Below, in pieces: positions 14,134-23,345 of a DNA stretch of 64,000 bases. The number at the start of each line of letters is the position of its first letter. The first letter of the stretch is position 1. The translations under genes and the position numbers were made by a program. Source of the stretch: Propionispora vibrioides (GTDB lineage Bacteria; Bacillota; Negativicutes; Propionisporales; Propionisporaceae); the NCBI RefSeq assembly GCF_900110485.1, contig NZ_FODY01000005.1, forward strand, positions 77,093-141,092, read 5' to 3'. Below the pieces are notes generated by a model that saw only the letters and a list, made by a program, of their open reading frames with translations, made no database searches and was not told where the DNA came from.

Positions 14134-15675
14134 TTATTTAGCGTAATCAACCGCCCGTGTTTCACGGATGACAGTAACTTTAATCTGACCGGGATACTCT
14201 AGTTCGCTTTCAATCTTCTTCACTATGTCCCGTGCCATACGAACAGAAGTCAAATCATCAATTCTATCCGGTTTAACCATAATGCGTATTTCGCGACCGG
14301 CTTGAATGGCGAAAGATTTCTCAACGCCTTCAAAACTTTCCGCAATTTCTTCCAGCCTCGTTAACCGTTTCAAATAACTTTCCAGACTTTCCCTCCGCGC
14401 CCCAGGACGGGCAGCAGATACAGCATCAGCAGCAGCTACCAATACTGCTTGAACCGTTTTCGGTTCCTCATCCCCGTGATGAGCGGCAATTGCGTTGATC
14501 ACTTCAGCCGATTCCCGGTACTTTTTAGCCAAGTCAGCCCCGATCGTGACATGGGGGCCTTCTACTTCGTGGTCCACAGCTTTACCAAGGTCATGCAATA
14601 AGCCGGACCGTTTCGCCAGCATAACGTCGACACCCAGTTCGGCGGCCATAACCCCGGCCAGATGGGCCACTTCAATAGAATGCTTAAGTACATTCTGTCC
14701 GTAGCTGGTACGGTACTTCAAACGTCCTAACAAGCGGATGATTTCCGGATGCAGTCCATGTACGCCCGTTTCAAAAGTAGCCTGTTCACCGGCTTCTTTG
14801 ATTTTTTGTTCCACTTCTTTTTGGGCTTTTTCCACCATTTCTTCAATCCGGGCGGGATGAATTCTACCATCGGTAATCAGTTTTTCCAGGGCAATCCGGG
14901 CAACCTCCCGGCGAACGGGATCAAAACCTGACAAGATGACGGCTTCCGGTGTATCGTCAATAATAAGGTCGATACCGGTCAGTGTTTCCAAAGTACGGAT
15001 ATTGCGCCCTTCACGGCCAATAATCCGGCCTTTCATTTCATCGTTAGGCAATGCTACAACCGATACGGTGGTTTCCGCCACATGGTCGGCAGCACACCGC
15101 TGTATTGCCAAGGAAATAATCTCGCGGGCCTTCTTGTCCGCTTCCTCTTTCGCCTGTTGCTCCAGTTCCTTAATCATCATCGCTGTTTCGTGTTTGATTT
15201 CTTCCTGTGCGTTGGCCAGCAGTAAGGTGCGGGCTTCTTCTGAAGACAAACCGGACAGTCTTTCCAGCTCAGTCAGTTGCTTCGCGTATAAATCATTAAT
15301 TTTTTCTTGACTTTTATCTAACTCAGCCTCTTTACGACTAAGAATTTCTTCTTTTTTCTCGAGAGAGTCTATTTTCCGGTCAAGATTCTCTTCTTTTTGT
15401 AATAATCTTCTTTCCAGCCGTTGCAGTTCCGTACGACGTTCCCTGGTTTCACGTTCCAGTTCACTGCGGTGTCTATGAATTTCTTCCTTGGCTTCGACTA
15501 ACGCTTCTTTCTTTTTCGCTTCGCCGGTCCGTTCCGCGTCTTCCAGTATCTTTTTGGCCGCTTCTTCGGCTGAGGCAATTTTGGCTTCGGCGATCTTTTT
15601 GCGTATAACATAGCCAATTCCGGCACCCACAAATCCTGCAATGACGGCTATCAGAATGACTTCAAAAATGTCGAT
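14134..15675 (-). CDS. rny: ribonuclease Y, apparent AUC start
   Basis: RNase Y is the membrane-anchored endoribonuclease that starts mRNA decay in many Firmicutes. The expected N-terminal membrane helix ([22 protein letters not shown]) is encoded in frame from 15675, but its first codon is ATC. AAGGAGGTGG lies nine bases upstream, ideal spacing. The first canonical start in frame, GTG 15630, would remove the anchor. A long coiled coil (about 30-200), the KH domain with [11 protein letters not shown] near 220 and the HD domain with [10 protein letters not shown] near 362 follow. With ATC the length is 513 residues, typical of the family. Confidence 0.9.
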   Translation of the reverse strand: MDIFEVILIAVIAGFVGAGIGYVIRKKIAEAKIASAEEAAKKILEDAERTGEAKKKEALVEAKEEIHRHRSELERETRERRTELQRLERRLLQKEENLDRKIDSLEKKEEILSRKEAELDKSQEKINDLYAKQLTELERLSGLSSEEARTLLLANAQEEIKHETAMMIKELEQQAKEEADKKAREIISLAIQRCAADHVAETTVSVVALPNDEMKGRIIGREGRNIRTLETLTGIDLIIDDTPEAVILSGFDPVRREVARIALEKLITDGRIHPARIEEMVEKAQKEVEQKIKEAGEQATFETGVHGLHPEIIRLLGRLKYRTSYGQNVLKHSIEVAHLAGVMAAELGVDVMLAKRSGLLHDLGKAVDHEVEGPHVTIGADLAKKYRESAEVINAIAAHHGDEEPKTVQAVLVAAADAVSAARPGARRESLESYLKRLTRLEEIAESFEGVEKSFAIQAGREIRIMVKPDRIDDLTSVRMARDIVKKIESELEYPGQIKVTVIRETRAVDYAK

Positions 15676-15711
15676 GGTTTTCCACCTCCTTGTGTGTATT
15701 TTTGATAAGGG

Positions 15712-15741
15712 TAAAGCCGAGCAATGTTTACTCGGCTTTTA
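15712..15741 (-). terminator. hairpin in recX-rny interval
   Basis: AAAGCCGAG / CTCGGCTTT arms around an 11-12-base loop, between recX and rny. The T-tract after it is short, so it may attenuate rather than stop transcription. Confidence 0.5.
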
Positions 15742-15784
15742 AAAGTTTCTTCACCTATTTGCTTCCCCTATAGCAAAAGGACTC

Positions 15785-15878
15785 TTAAAAGTTCGGCCAA
15801 ATCTACGGTAGCTGCAAGATCAAGCAACTTAATTGTAAAGCTTTTTGAATTTAGTGTCAAGTTAGCCAAACTTTAAAA
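15785..15878. repeat. dispersed repeat R, diverged copy 2
   Basis: On the minus strand GGCTAACTTGACACTAAATT and GTAGATTTGGCCGAAC match the two ends of the copy at 13926-14089 imperfectly. It lies between recX and rny. Similarity is by eye and modest. Confidence 0.35.
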
Positions 15879-15898
15879 TATATGCAATTACGTTCAAC

Positions 15899-16345
15899 TT
15901 ATTCAAATTGTGCAAAAACCCTGCTAATCGTGGAATCAGCAAAGCCTCGCGCCGATAAAAAGCGAGCTACTTTTTGCTTTTGCTCCCCTGTGGGCGGACT
16001 GACAAACTTGGCGGCAACCAGCCGCAAGGCCCGCTCATATTCTTCCTCAAAATCATAGTCGCCGGTAATCTCACTGATAATCGCTTCGGCCAGCCCCTTT
16101 TGGGCAAGTTTGAACCGGATGGCCCGAATACCGTACCGCCCGGTCCGGTTGAGCTGCTCGTACAGATTCCGGGCAAAGGCGTTGTCATTGAGATAGCCCC
16201 GCGCACTGACCCGCTCCACGGCAGCCTCAATATCCTCCGGCTCATAGCGGCCGAGATTCAGACGACGCATCAGTTCCTGCCGGCTGTAATCCCGGCGGGA
16301 CAGCAGGTATATTGCCTGCTGCAGCGCATTCCGTTTACTCGGCAC
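15899..16345 (-). CDS. recX: regulatory protein RecX
   Basis: A 148-residue all-helical RecA modulator that binds the RecA filament and limits its activity. The repeats are visible: [16 protein letters not shown] near 12, [15 protein letters not shown] near 50, [16 protein letters not shown] near 74 and the C-terminal [17 protein letters not shown]. Its start overlaps the end of recA by 11 bases, so it is translationally coupled to recA and shares its SOS-type promoter. Confidence 0.9.
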   Translation of the reverse strand: MPSKRNALQQAIYLLSRRDYSRQELMRRLNLGRYEPEDIEAAVERVSARGYLNDNAFARNLYEQLNRTGRYGIRAIRFKLAQKGLAEAIISEITGDYDFEEEYERALRLVAAKFVSPPTGEQKQKVARFLSARGFADSTISRVFAQFE

Positions 16346-17372
16346 CGGTTATTTCCTCCACCTCATCCGGCACTGTTACCTTAACCGCCGACAGCCCAAG
16401 CCGCTCCCGGATCTTGGTTTCAATCTCGGCAGCTATAGCCGGATTCTCTTTCATAAATTCTTTGACGTTTTCCCGGCCCTGGCCCAGACGGTTATCGCCA
16501 TAGGAATACCAGGCACCGCTCTTATTGATAATATCCATCTCACTGCCAAGATCAACGATGCCGCCTTCACGCGAAATCCCTTCGCCATACATGATATCGA
16601 ATTCCGCCTGTTTGAAAGGAGGCGCGATTTTATTCTTAACGACTTTTACCTTGGTACGGGTGCCGACAATATCGTTGCCCTGCTTGAGCGGTTCGCCTTT
16701 TCTCACTTCCAGACGTACCGAAGAGTAGAATTTCAGCGCCCGGCCGCCGGTGGTCGTTTCCGGATTGCCAAACATGACGCCGACCTTCTCCCTGATCTGA
16801 TTGATAAAAATAGCCGTAGTCCGTGATTTGCTGATGATCCCGGTCAGTTTCCGCAAGGCCTGTGACATAAGGCGCGCCTGCAGGCCGACATGGGAATCAC
16901 CCATATCACCGTCGATTTCCGCTTTGGGCACCAAAGCGGCTACCGAATCCACCACCACGACGTCAATCGCATTGCTTCTCACCAGCGCTTCAGCAATTTC
17001 CAGCGCCTGTTCGCCGTTGTCAGGCTGAGAGATAAGCAGGTTGTCTATATCAACGCCCAGTTTCTTGGCATATACCGGATCCAGGGCATGCTCAGCATCA
17101 ATAAACGCAGCAAAACCGCCGGCCTTCTGGGCCTGAGCAATCACATGCAGCGCCACCGTTGTCTTACCGGAAGACTCTTGTCCGTATATTTCGATGACTC
17201 TGCCCCGGGGAACGCCGCCAGCCCCCAAAGCCGCATCCAGGGCAATCGAGCCGGTGGGGATGACTTCCACATTCATTTTGGCCGCCGCCTCACCCAGCTT
17301 CATAATCGCCCCTTTGCCAAAATCCTTCTCTACCTGTTTAAGTACACTCTCGATCGCCTTCAATTTATCCAT
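16335..17372 (-). CDS. recA: recombinase RecA
   Basis: A 345-residue DNA-dependent ATPase that forms filaments on single-stranded DNA, drives strand exchange and triggers LexA self-cleavage. It has Walker A (GQESSGKTT near 66), the MAW/loop region with [21 protein letters not shown] near 198 and the usual C-terminal domain. I start at ATG 17372 ([21 protein letters not shown]), behind GAGAGGA; upstream in-frame codons fall inside the promoter. A LexA box overlaps the promoter. Confidence 0.98.
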   Translation of the reverse strand: MDKLKAIESVLKQVEKDFGKGAIMKLGEAAAKMNVEVIPTGSIALDAALGAGGVPRGRVIEIYGQESSGKTTVALHVIAQAQKAGGFAAFIDAEHALDPVYAKKLGVDIDNLLISQPDNGEQALEIAEALVRSNAIDVVVVDSVAALVPKAEIDGDMGDSHVGLQARLMSQALRKLTGIISKSRTTAIFINQIREKVGVMFGNPETTTGGRALKFYSSVRLEVRKGEPLKQGNDIVGTRTKVKVVKNKIAPPFKQAEFDIMYGEGISREGGIVDLGSEMDIINKSGAWYSYGDNRLGQGRENVKEFMKENPAIAAEIETKIRERLGLSAVKVTVPDEVEEITGAE

Positions 17373-17403
17373 GCGGCACATCCTCTCTCCTACTAATACT
17401 TTT

Positions 17404-17432
17404 ATTCTACAAACATCTGTTCGGTTTGTCAA
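17404..17432 (-). promoter_or_regulatory. recA promoter
   Basis: TTGACA (17427-17432), 17-bp spacer and TAGAAT (17404-17409), about 35 bp upstream of the recA start. Confidence 0.8.
17410..17423 (-). promoter_or_regulatory. LexA (SOS) box in recA promoter
   Basis: CGAACAGATGTTTG fits the Gram-positive LexA/DinR consensus CGAACRNRYGTTYG and fills most of the spacer between the -35 and -10 elements, so bound LexA would block polymerase. Confidence 0.8.
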
Positions 17433-17500
17433 GTATTGCCTGCGTGTCCCGGCCACCGGATCTCTAGAGCAAGTTCTGCCGCGGCCGGCAGACAAAGCCC

Positions 17501-17525
17501 AAAAAAAGAGAGCCGCAGCCCTCTT
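17501..17525 (-). terminator. terminator of DEAD-box gene
   Basis: AAGAGGGC / GGCTCTCTT arms with a 3-4-base loop followed by TTTTTTT on the minus strand. Confidence 0.7.
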
Positions 17526-17531
17526 CTTTGG

Positions 17532-19115
17532 TTAACGGCCCTTGGCCGGTTCCACATTCACTTTATAACCCTTGATGGTGTTCTTGTGCATAACCGAAAT
17601 AACCCGTTCGGCTACATCTTCCGGCACCTCGACAAAGGTGAACTTCTCGTAGATGTTGATCACGCCGATCCGGCTACCCTGAATATCGGCTTCACTGGCA
17701 ATGGTCCGCACAATATCCTCGGCCCGTATTTTCTGCGCCTTGCCGGCGTTGATAAACAGCCGTACCATGCCCGGCTGACCGCCGGTGTTGGCGAAATTAG
17801 GCGCCGAATCCTCACTGTCCGGCTTCTCTTTAAAGCCTTCCTGGAACAGTTTTAATGCGGCAGCGGCAATATCCAGCGGATCATAATCGGCAGCCAGCTC
17901 CGATACGATGGTATGGTAGTCGCTGAAACCACCTTGCTCAACCATACGGTTAATCCGCCCCTTCAGCAGATCTCTCTGGCGCTCCAGCACATCGGCCGGC
18001 GAGGGAAGCTGTTTGCGAAGAATCCGGGTCTTGGCCAGATTTTCGATCAGTTTCAACTGACGGTACTCGCGGGGACCGATAAAGGTAATGGCAATGCCCT
18101 TCTTGCCGGCCCGGCCGGTACGGCCAATCCGGTGTACGTAGGACTCATGGTCCTGCGGTATGTCATAATTGATAACATGGGTCACATGATCAATATCAAG
18201 ACCCCGGGCAGCCACATCGGTAGCAATCAGGATCTCCAGTTTGCCGTCCCGGAATTTTTTCATAACCTTGTCGCGCTGGGACTGGCTTAAATCGCCGTGT
18301 AGTCCGTCAGCCATAAAGCCCCGGCCCTGCAGCGACACCACCAGATCATCAACGCCGCGTTTAGTCCGGCAGAAAATAATCAGTTTATCGGCATCCTCCA
18401 GATCGAGAACCCGGCACAAGCCGTCCAGCTTATCCCTGGTTTCATAATAAACCTGATCAATAAGCGGCACCGTCAACTGTTCTTTGCTGATGGTAACCGT
18501 CTTAGGGGTTTTCATATATTTAGCGGCCAAAGCGGCAATCGGTTTGGGCATGGTGGCGGAAAACAGCAGCGTCTGGCGGTCTTCGGCAGGGATGTGCTGC
18601 AAAATGGCTTCAATGTCGTCGACAAAGCCCATATCCAGCATTTCATCGGCTTCATCCAGCACCAGCATTTTTACGGAGTTCAGCTTAATGGTATTGCGGC
18701 GGATGTGGTCAAGCAGACGTCCCGGGGTGCCGATAGCCACCTGCACGCCAAAGTGCAAGGCCCGGATTTGCCGGTCAATTGACTGCCCGCCGTAAATAGG
18801 CAGCGTTTTTATACGACGGAATTTACCGATCTTAGCCAGTTCCTCCGACACTTGGATGGCTAGTTCGCGGGTGGGGGTGAGCACCAGCGCCTGAATTTGC
18901 CGGCTGTCGGTAACCCGTTCCATCATCGGTATGCCGAAAGCGGCCGTTTTGCCGGTGCCTGTCTGGGCCTGACCAATGACGTCATGTCCCTCCAGCACCA
19001 TCGGTATAGTTTTTGACTGAATAGGCGAAGGTTCTTCAAAGCCCATATCCGCAATAGCGGAATAGATTTTTTTGCTCAGTTGAATATCGCCAAATAGACT
19101 GTTTGTTTCTTTCAA
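17532..19115 (-). CDS. DEAD-box ATP-dependent RNA helicase with DbpA-type RNA-binding domain
   Basis: A 527-residue helicase that unwinds RNA in ribosome assembly or cold adaptation. All motifs are present: Q motif near 30, AQTGTGKT near 53, PTRELA near 81, GTPGR near 129, DEAD near 154, SAT near 184 and HRIGRTGR near 331. The C-terminal DbpA RNA-binding domain (about 450-527, MVRLFINAGKAQKIRAED) places it with DeaD/CshA/DbpA proteins. ATG 19115 follows AAGGAGGAT. It lies 21 bp after cinA and probably shares its transcript. Confidence 0.93.
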   Translation of the reverse strand: MKETNSLFGDIQLSKKIYSAIADMGFEEPSPIQSKTIPMVLEGHDVIGQAQTGTGKTAAFGIPMMERVTDSRQIQALVLTPTRELAIQVSEELAKIGKFRRIKTLPIYGGQSIDRQIRALHFGVQVAIGTPGRLLDHIRRNTIKLNSVKMLVLDEADEMLDMGFVDDIEAILQHIPAEDRQTLLFSATMPKPIAALAAKYMKTPKTVTISKEQLTVPLIDQVYYETRDKLDGLCRVLDLEDADKLIIFCRTKRGVDDLVVSLQGRGFMADGLHGDLSQSQRDKVMKKFRDGKLEILIATDVAARGLDIDHVTHVINYDIPQDHESYVHRIGRTGRAGKKGIAITFIGPREYRQLKLIENLAKTRILRKQLPSPADVLERQRDLLKGRINRMVEQGGFSDYHTIVSELAADYDPLDIAAAALKLFQEGFKEKPDSEDSAPNFANTGGQPGMVRLFINAGKAQKIRAEDIVRTIASEADIQGSRIGVINIYEKFTFVEVPEDVAERVISVMHKNTIKGYKVNVEPAKGR

Positions 19116-19136
19116 ATGTGTATCCTCCTTAGTAAC

Positions 19137-20378
19137 CTATGTTTCTAAATATTTTCTTATCAGATTCAGCACGGTGTAAGCCGTACGTTCTTTGATGTAC
19201 GTCCGCTCACCGCTGAAATTGAATTTATAATGCTCGCTGCCGCGCGGCCCGTCAATGGCCACATAAACCAGTCCGACCGGCTTGTCGCTGGTATCACCGC
19301 CGGGACCGGCAATGCCGGTGATGCCTACGCCAAGATCGGCGCCAAACCGGCGGCGGATGCCGCCGGCCATCTGGAGGGCCGTCTGGCAGCTCACCGCGCC
19401 ATGTTCCCTGAGGGTGGCCTCAGCCACACCGACTTGAGACATTTTTATGCTATTATCATAGCATACCACCGAGCCTAAAAGATAGCTTGAACTACCGGGC
19501 ACGTCGGTGATCCGGCTGGTCACCAGGCCACCGGTGCAGGACTCGGCTAAAGAGATTTTCATTTTTTTCTCTTTGAGAGCCTTGCCGACAGCCTCAGGCA
19601 GAGTCACGCCGTCCACGCCGAATATATATTCGCCAATTCGTTGGTTTAAGTTTTCCTCCAATTTGGCAATTAAAGCGGTAGCCGTCGGCTTATCCGCCGC
19701 TTTAGCCGTAAGGCGCACGATAATTTCGCCGCCCGGCCGGACGAGTAGAGCCAGCGTTGGGTTGGTCTGTTTCGTGATGTAGTCGCGGATGCGTTCTTCC
19801 AGGGCCGATTCACTGATGCCATATGTATGCAGAACCCGGGAAACAATGGTTCCCTGCCCGCCATAACGCTTGGCCAGATACGGGGCAATGGCGTGAGAAA
19901 ACATGCTTTCCAATTCGCGCGGCGGTCCCGGAAGATTGATAATGGTCTTGCCATTGTCTTCCAGAATAACACCCGGCGCTGTTCCCCAGTCATTGTCCAC
20001 AACGATGGCTCCTTCCGGAATCATCGCCTGCCGTTCATTGCTTTGGGGCATGACCATCTGGCGGCGGGTAAAGACCATGCGGATTCGTTCCAGACTGGGC
20101 TCATGGACATACATGGCACGGTTGAACAGGCTTGCCGTCACTTCTTTGGTAATATCACCCTGCGTGGGTCCCATACCGCCGGAAGTGATCACTATATCGG
20201 CCCGTTCCAGCGCCGTTTGTAAGACGTGGGACATTCTTTCCCGGTTATCGCCAACCGTGGTCTGGTACACCACGTCAAAGCCCATTTCATTGAGTTTTGC
20301 CGCCAGATAAGGCGCATTGGTATTGAAAATTTGTCCCAGCAATAATTCGGTTCCGGTAGTTACTATTTCCAGAATCAT
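19137..20378 (-). CDS. cinA: CinA: competence/damage-inducible, NMN deamidase-type protein
   Basis: A 413-residue protein with two domains. The N-terminal MoCF-like domain (about 1-170) has EIVTTGTELLLGQIFNTN and TSGGMGPTQGD. The C-terminal PncC-type domain (about 255-410) has LAESCTGGLVTSRIT and GITGIAGPGGDTSDKP. The C-terminal domain deamidates nicotinamide mononucleotide, and the N-terminal domain hydrolyses ADP-ribose-type substrates in studied homologues. Its place before recA is conserved in Firmicutes, but the usual pgsA gene upstream is missing here. Confidence 0.95.
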   Translation of the reverse strand: MILEIVTTGTELLLGQIFNTNAPYLAAKLNEMGFDVVYQTTVGDNRERMSHVLQTALERADIVITSGGMGPTQGDITKEVTASLFNRAMYVHEPSLERIRMVFTRRQMVMPQSNERQAMIPEGAIVVDNDWGTAPGVILEDNGKTIINLPGPPRELESMFSHAIAPYLAKRYGGQGTIVSRVLHTYGISESALEERIRDYITKQTNPTLALLVRPGGEIIVRLTAKAADKPTATALIAKLEENLNQRIGEYIFGVDGVTLPEAVGKALKEKKMKISLAESCTGGLVTSRITDVPGSSSYLLGSVVCYDNSIKMSQVGVAEATLREHGAVSCQTALQMAGGIRRRFGADLGVGITGIAGPGGDTSDKPVGLVYVAIDGPRGSEHYKFNFSGERTYIKERTAYTVLNLIRKYLET

Positions 20379-20508
20379 AATACTACCTCCTCACAGTCAG
20401 CCGTGTCAGCTCCGGCCAGCACGCGGCAAACCCTATTAGTAGAAAATTTTTCCTTACAAAACAAGCAAAAGAAAATAGCAGGACAGAGCCGCCCACTATG
20501 ATTAGGAA

Positions 20509-20658
20509 ACTACTGATTTAATGAGCCTGTCTACCTGGCAAGAGATTTTTTCGCCTGGCAAGAAAATAAAGCCGCAAGAATAACCCAGCTATTTCAAGGC
20601 TTTGCTGTCACAATCAGGCGGAAAAAGATCCGTCTGACGCGCTGCGAAAATCAGTAGT
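20509..20658. repeat. MITE-like element, family B, copy 2
   Basis: 150 bp bounded by perfect 11-bp inverted repeats (ACTACTGATTT / AAATCAGTAGT). It matches the element at 6810-6958 at both ends in reverse orientation. It has no coding capacity. It fills most of the rimO-cinA gap, where other Firmicutes carry pgsA. Confidence 0.65.
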
Positions 20659-20671
20659 CCCCTAGATTATC

Positions 20672-22000
20672 CTACAGTTTTTCCGCCACTACATCATACG
20701 TAAAGCCCTGCGCCACTTTTGCCTTGATAAACTGACCGACCTTTACACCGGCGGCATTCTCCACAAACACCTTGCCGTCCACATCGGGAGCTTCGCGGTA
20801 CGAACGTCCTGCTATCGTGCCCGGCGTCTGCTCGTCGATGCTTTCCACCAGAATGTCCAGCACCTGCCCTTCCAGATTACGGTTTAATTCCTCCGAAATC
20901 TGACATTGCAGGGCCATTAACTGATGATACCGCTCCTCTTTCACTTCCTCCGGCACCTGCCCGGGCAAAGTGGCAGCCGCCGTCCCGTCTTCACGCGAAT
21001 AGGTAAAGATGCCGACACGGTCGAATTTTTGCTCGGCCATAAACTCCTTCAGCGCCGCAAAATGTTCTTCCGTCTCGCCGGGAAAACCGACGATAAAAGA
21101 GGTGCGAATAGCCACACCGGCAATGCGTTGGCGCAGTTTAGCCAGCAATGTTTCCAGATCACTGCGGCTGTCTTTACGGTACATGGCCTTTAAGATATCG
21201 TCATGAACGTGCTGCAGCGGCAAATCAATATATTTGCAAATCTTGGGCTCCGTTGCAATCAGTTCGATCACTTCATCGGTAAAGTAGTTCGGATAACAAT
21301 ACAATAAGCGGATCCAGACAATTTCCTCAATCTTAACAAGCTCTTTTAATAGTGTATCCAAATACGCTTTGCCGTATAAGTCCCGACCATAGCTGGTTGT
21401 ATCCTGGGCGATTAAATTTATTTCCTTAATGCCCCGCGCCGCCAAAGCGCGGACTTCGCCAACGACGGACTCCACCGGCCGGCTGCGAAAAGACCCGCGC
21501 ACCTGGGGAATGACGCAATAAGAACAGCAGTTACTGCAGCCTTCCGCCACCTTCACATAGGCACTGTAAAAAGGGGTGGCATTGATTCGCGGCATGGTTT
21601 CATCGTAAATCGTATTGGTTGCATCCACCAGCAGCACCCGCTGGCCCTGCAAAACGGCCTCGACGGCCTCATTGATCCGGTGCCAGGCACCGGTGCCGAC
21701 AATGGCATCCACTTCCGGCAATTCCTGCAAGAGGTCTTCCCGGTACCGCTGCCCCAGACAGCCCGCCACAATCAAACCGCGGCATTTGCCTGTTTTTTTA
21801 TAGTCGGCCATCTGTAATATGGTGGAAATCGACTCTTCCTTGGCCGAGTCGATAAAACTGCAAGTGTTGACAATTAAAATATCCGCCTCGGACGGCTCGT
21901 CAATAATTTGAATCTGTCCGGCCGACAGCATTCCCAGCATTACTTCGGTATCTACAAGATTTTTGGCACAGCCTAGGCTGACAAACCCGGCTTTTAGCAT
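20672..22000 (-). CDS. rimO: ribosomal protein S12 methylthiotransferase RimO
   Basis: A 442-residue radical SAM enzyme that methylthiolates an aspartate of ribosomal protein S12. It has the UPF0004 domain with three cysteines (GCAKNLVDTE near 10, NTCSFID near 45, GCLGQRY near 80), the radical SAM motif CSNCCSYC near 155 and a C-terminal TRAM domain (about 375-440). The HVHDDILKAMYR stretch is typical of this family. A good ribosome binding site (AGGAGG) precedes ATG 22000. Confidence 0.95.
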   Translation of the reverse strand: MLKAGFVSLGCAKNLVDTEVMLGMLSAGQIQIIDEPSEADILIVNTCSFIDSAKEESISTILQMADYKKTGKCRGLIVAGCLGQRYREDLLQELPEVDAIVGTGAWHRINEAVEAVLQGQRVLLVDATNTIYDETMPRINATPFYSAYVKVAEGCSNCCSYCVIPQVRGSFRSRPVESVVGEVRALAARGIKEINLIAQDTTSYGRDLYGKAYLDTLLKELVKIEEIVWIRLLYCYPNYFTDEVIELIATEPKICKYIDLPLQHVHDDILKAMYRKDSRSDLETLLAKLRQRIAGVAIRTSFIVGFPGETEEHFAALKEFMAEQKFDRVGIFTYSREDGTAAATLPGQVPEEVKEERYHQLMALQCQISEELNRNLEGQVLDILVESIDEQTPGTIAGRSYREAPDVDGKVFVENAAGVKVGQFIKAKVAQGFTYDVVAEKL

Positions 22001-22039
22001 GAACGTTCCTCCTAAACTTACATGAACATAATAAGGTAG

Positions 22040-23074
22040 TTATTGTTTTGTATTCAAACGCACGGTTTGCACCCATTTATCCAAGAGCTGCTTCTGCTGC
22101 TCCTGGTTTACCAGCTTATTTTCCAGCAGTTTCAAATTCTTGGTGTCATAGCTTTTATAAGCCGGAATTTCCGGATTAGTAGGCACAAAATACAGTTTGT
22201 TTCTTTGCAAGGCGGCCTGGGCATTTTCCTGTGTCAGCCAGTTGATGAACAGCTTGGCTTCTGCCTGCTGCGGCGCGTCTTTAATCAGGCCGGCACCGGT
22301 CAGCAAATAAGCCGTCCCCTCTTCCGGATGAATAATGGTTAACGGAAAACTATCTTTTAGATAGCGCATGGCTTCGCTTTGCACCGCAATGGCAATATCC
22401 ACTTCACCCAACCCGGCCATACGCACCGGTGTAGCTAAAAATTTGGCATATTGGACGATTTGCGGATGAAGCTGCTTCAAAAAGGTTAAGGTTTGCTGTT
22501 CCCCTTGATTAGACATCAGCGTATACAGAAGGTTAGCCGATGATTCTGAGGCCAGAAAATCCGTTATGCCCACCCGGACGGTGTTGACTTTAGTTAAATC
22601 GGACCACTTAGCCGGGGGCTGAGGCATCTTTTTCAAAAAATCCTGGTTGGCGACAAATACGATGGGATCATACCAGATACCTGTCCAAAAATTATCCTTG
22701 TCAATGAACCGGGCCGGAATAATATCCAACTGCTCCGATGTATATGGCATCAACAAATTGGCCGCCTTAGCCTGCTCTAATAGTGCTCGGTTCGCCAAAA
22801 TCAGATCGGCCTGGGGCTTCTCTTTCTGGCTGTTTGCCCGCACTAACAGATCGGCCTCGGACAGCGGCACGATGTTGACTCGTATTTCCTGTGATTTTTC
22901 AAAGTCCTGTGCAAGCGGCTCTATCTGCTCCAGTGGTAAGGAAGTATATACGGTAATACTTTTGATATCTTTGGCCTGTTGTTTACCGGCCTGTCCGGTC
23001 AGATAGGTACTGCCCGACACTACGGCGATAATCAGCAGATAGGAAACAAACAGGACCGATAGATAACGTCGCAT
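22040..23074 (-). CDS. extracellular solute-binding protein (family 1, iron/polyamine type)
   Basis: A 344-residue exported protein. The hydrophobic N-terminus (about 1-27) has no lipobox cysteine, so it is probably released or anchored by its signal helix. The mature part begins SITVYTSLPLEQIEPLAQDFEKSQ, the strand-helix start of periplasmic binding proteins for ferric iron, putrescine or sulfonates. No ABC permease or ATPase gene is adjacent, which is unusual; it may serve a transporter elsewhere or have a sensory role. It lies 39 bp upstream of rimO. Confidence 0.8.
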   Translation of the reverse strand: MRRYLSVLFVSYLLIIAVVSGSTYLTGQAGKQQAKDIKSITVYTSLPLEQIEPLAQDFEKSQEIRVNIVPLSEADLLVRANSQKEKPQADLILANRALLEQAKAANLLMPYTSEQLDIIPARFIDKDNFWTGIWYDPIVFVANQDFLKKMPQPPAKWSDLTKVNTVRVGITDFLASESSANLLYTLMSNQGEQQTLTFLKQLHPQIVQYAKFLATPVRMAGLGEVDIAIAVQSEAMRYLKDSFPLTIIHPEEGTAYLLTGAGLIKDAPQQAEAKLFINWLTQENAQAALQRNKLYFVPTNPEIPAYKSYDTKNLKLLENKLVNQEQQKQLLDKWVQTVRLNTKQ

Positions 23075-23162
23075 GGTTTACCTCCAATTTAACTTAAATA
23101 CAAAACAATATAACTATACTCTTTATTCTTTCGTCATGCAAGAAAAAATTCCTACCAGGGGC

Positions 23163-23251
23163 TGGTGCCCCACCAACTCTGAAACTACAATTTCTCCACA
23201 GGTCTTTTTTCCGTAAATTTAATTTGCAGTTTCAAAATTAGCGGAACACTA
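23163..23251. repeat. dispersed repeat R, short palindromic form, copy 3
   Basis: 89 bp with related ends: TGGTGCCCCACCAACTCTGA at the left and, read from the right on the minus strand, TAGTGTTCCGCTAATTTTGA. It is closely similar to 29604-29690. It has no coding capacity. Confidence 0.6.
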
Positions 23252-23345
23252 ATGGACAGCGGCTTTTTCTCACTGTTAACAAGCCGTCGCCTTCAGATTA
23301 ACTTGCTCCATTCGGCAACCGGCGCTGACCGAAAAAATGGCCGTT

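Noticed and set aside
17373-17495. Longer N-terminus for RecA
   Set aside because: The extension crosses the promoter and LexA box.
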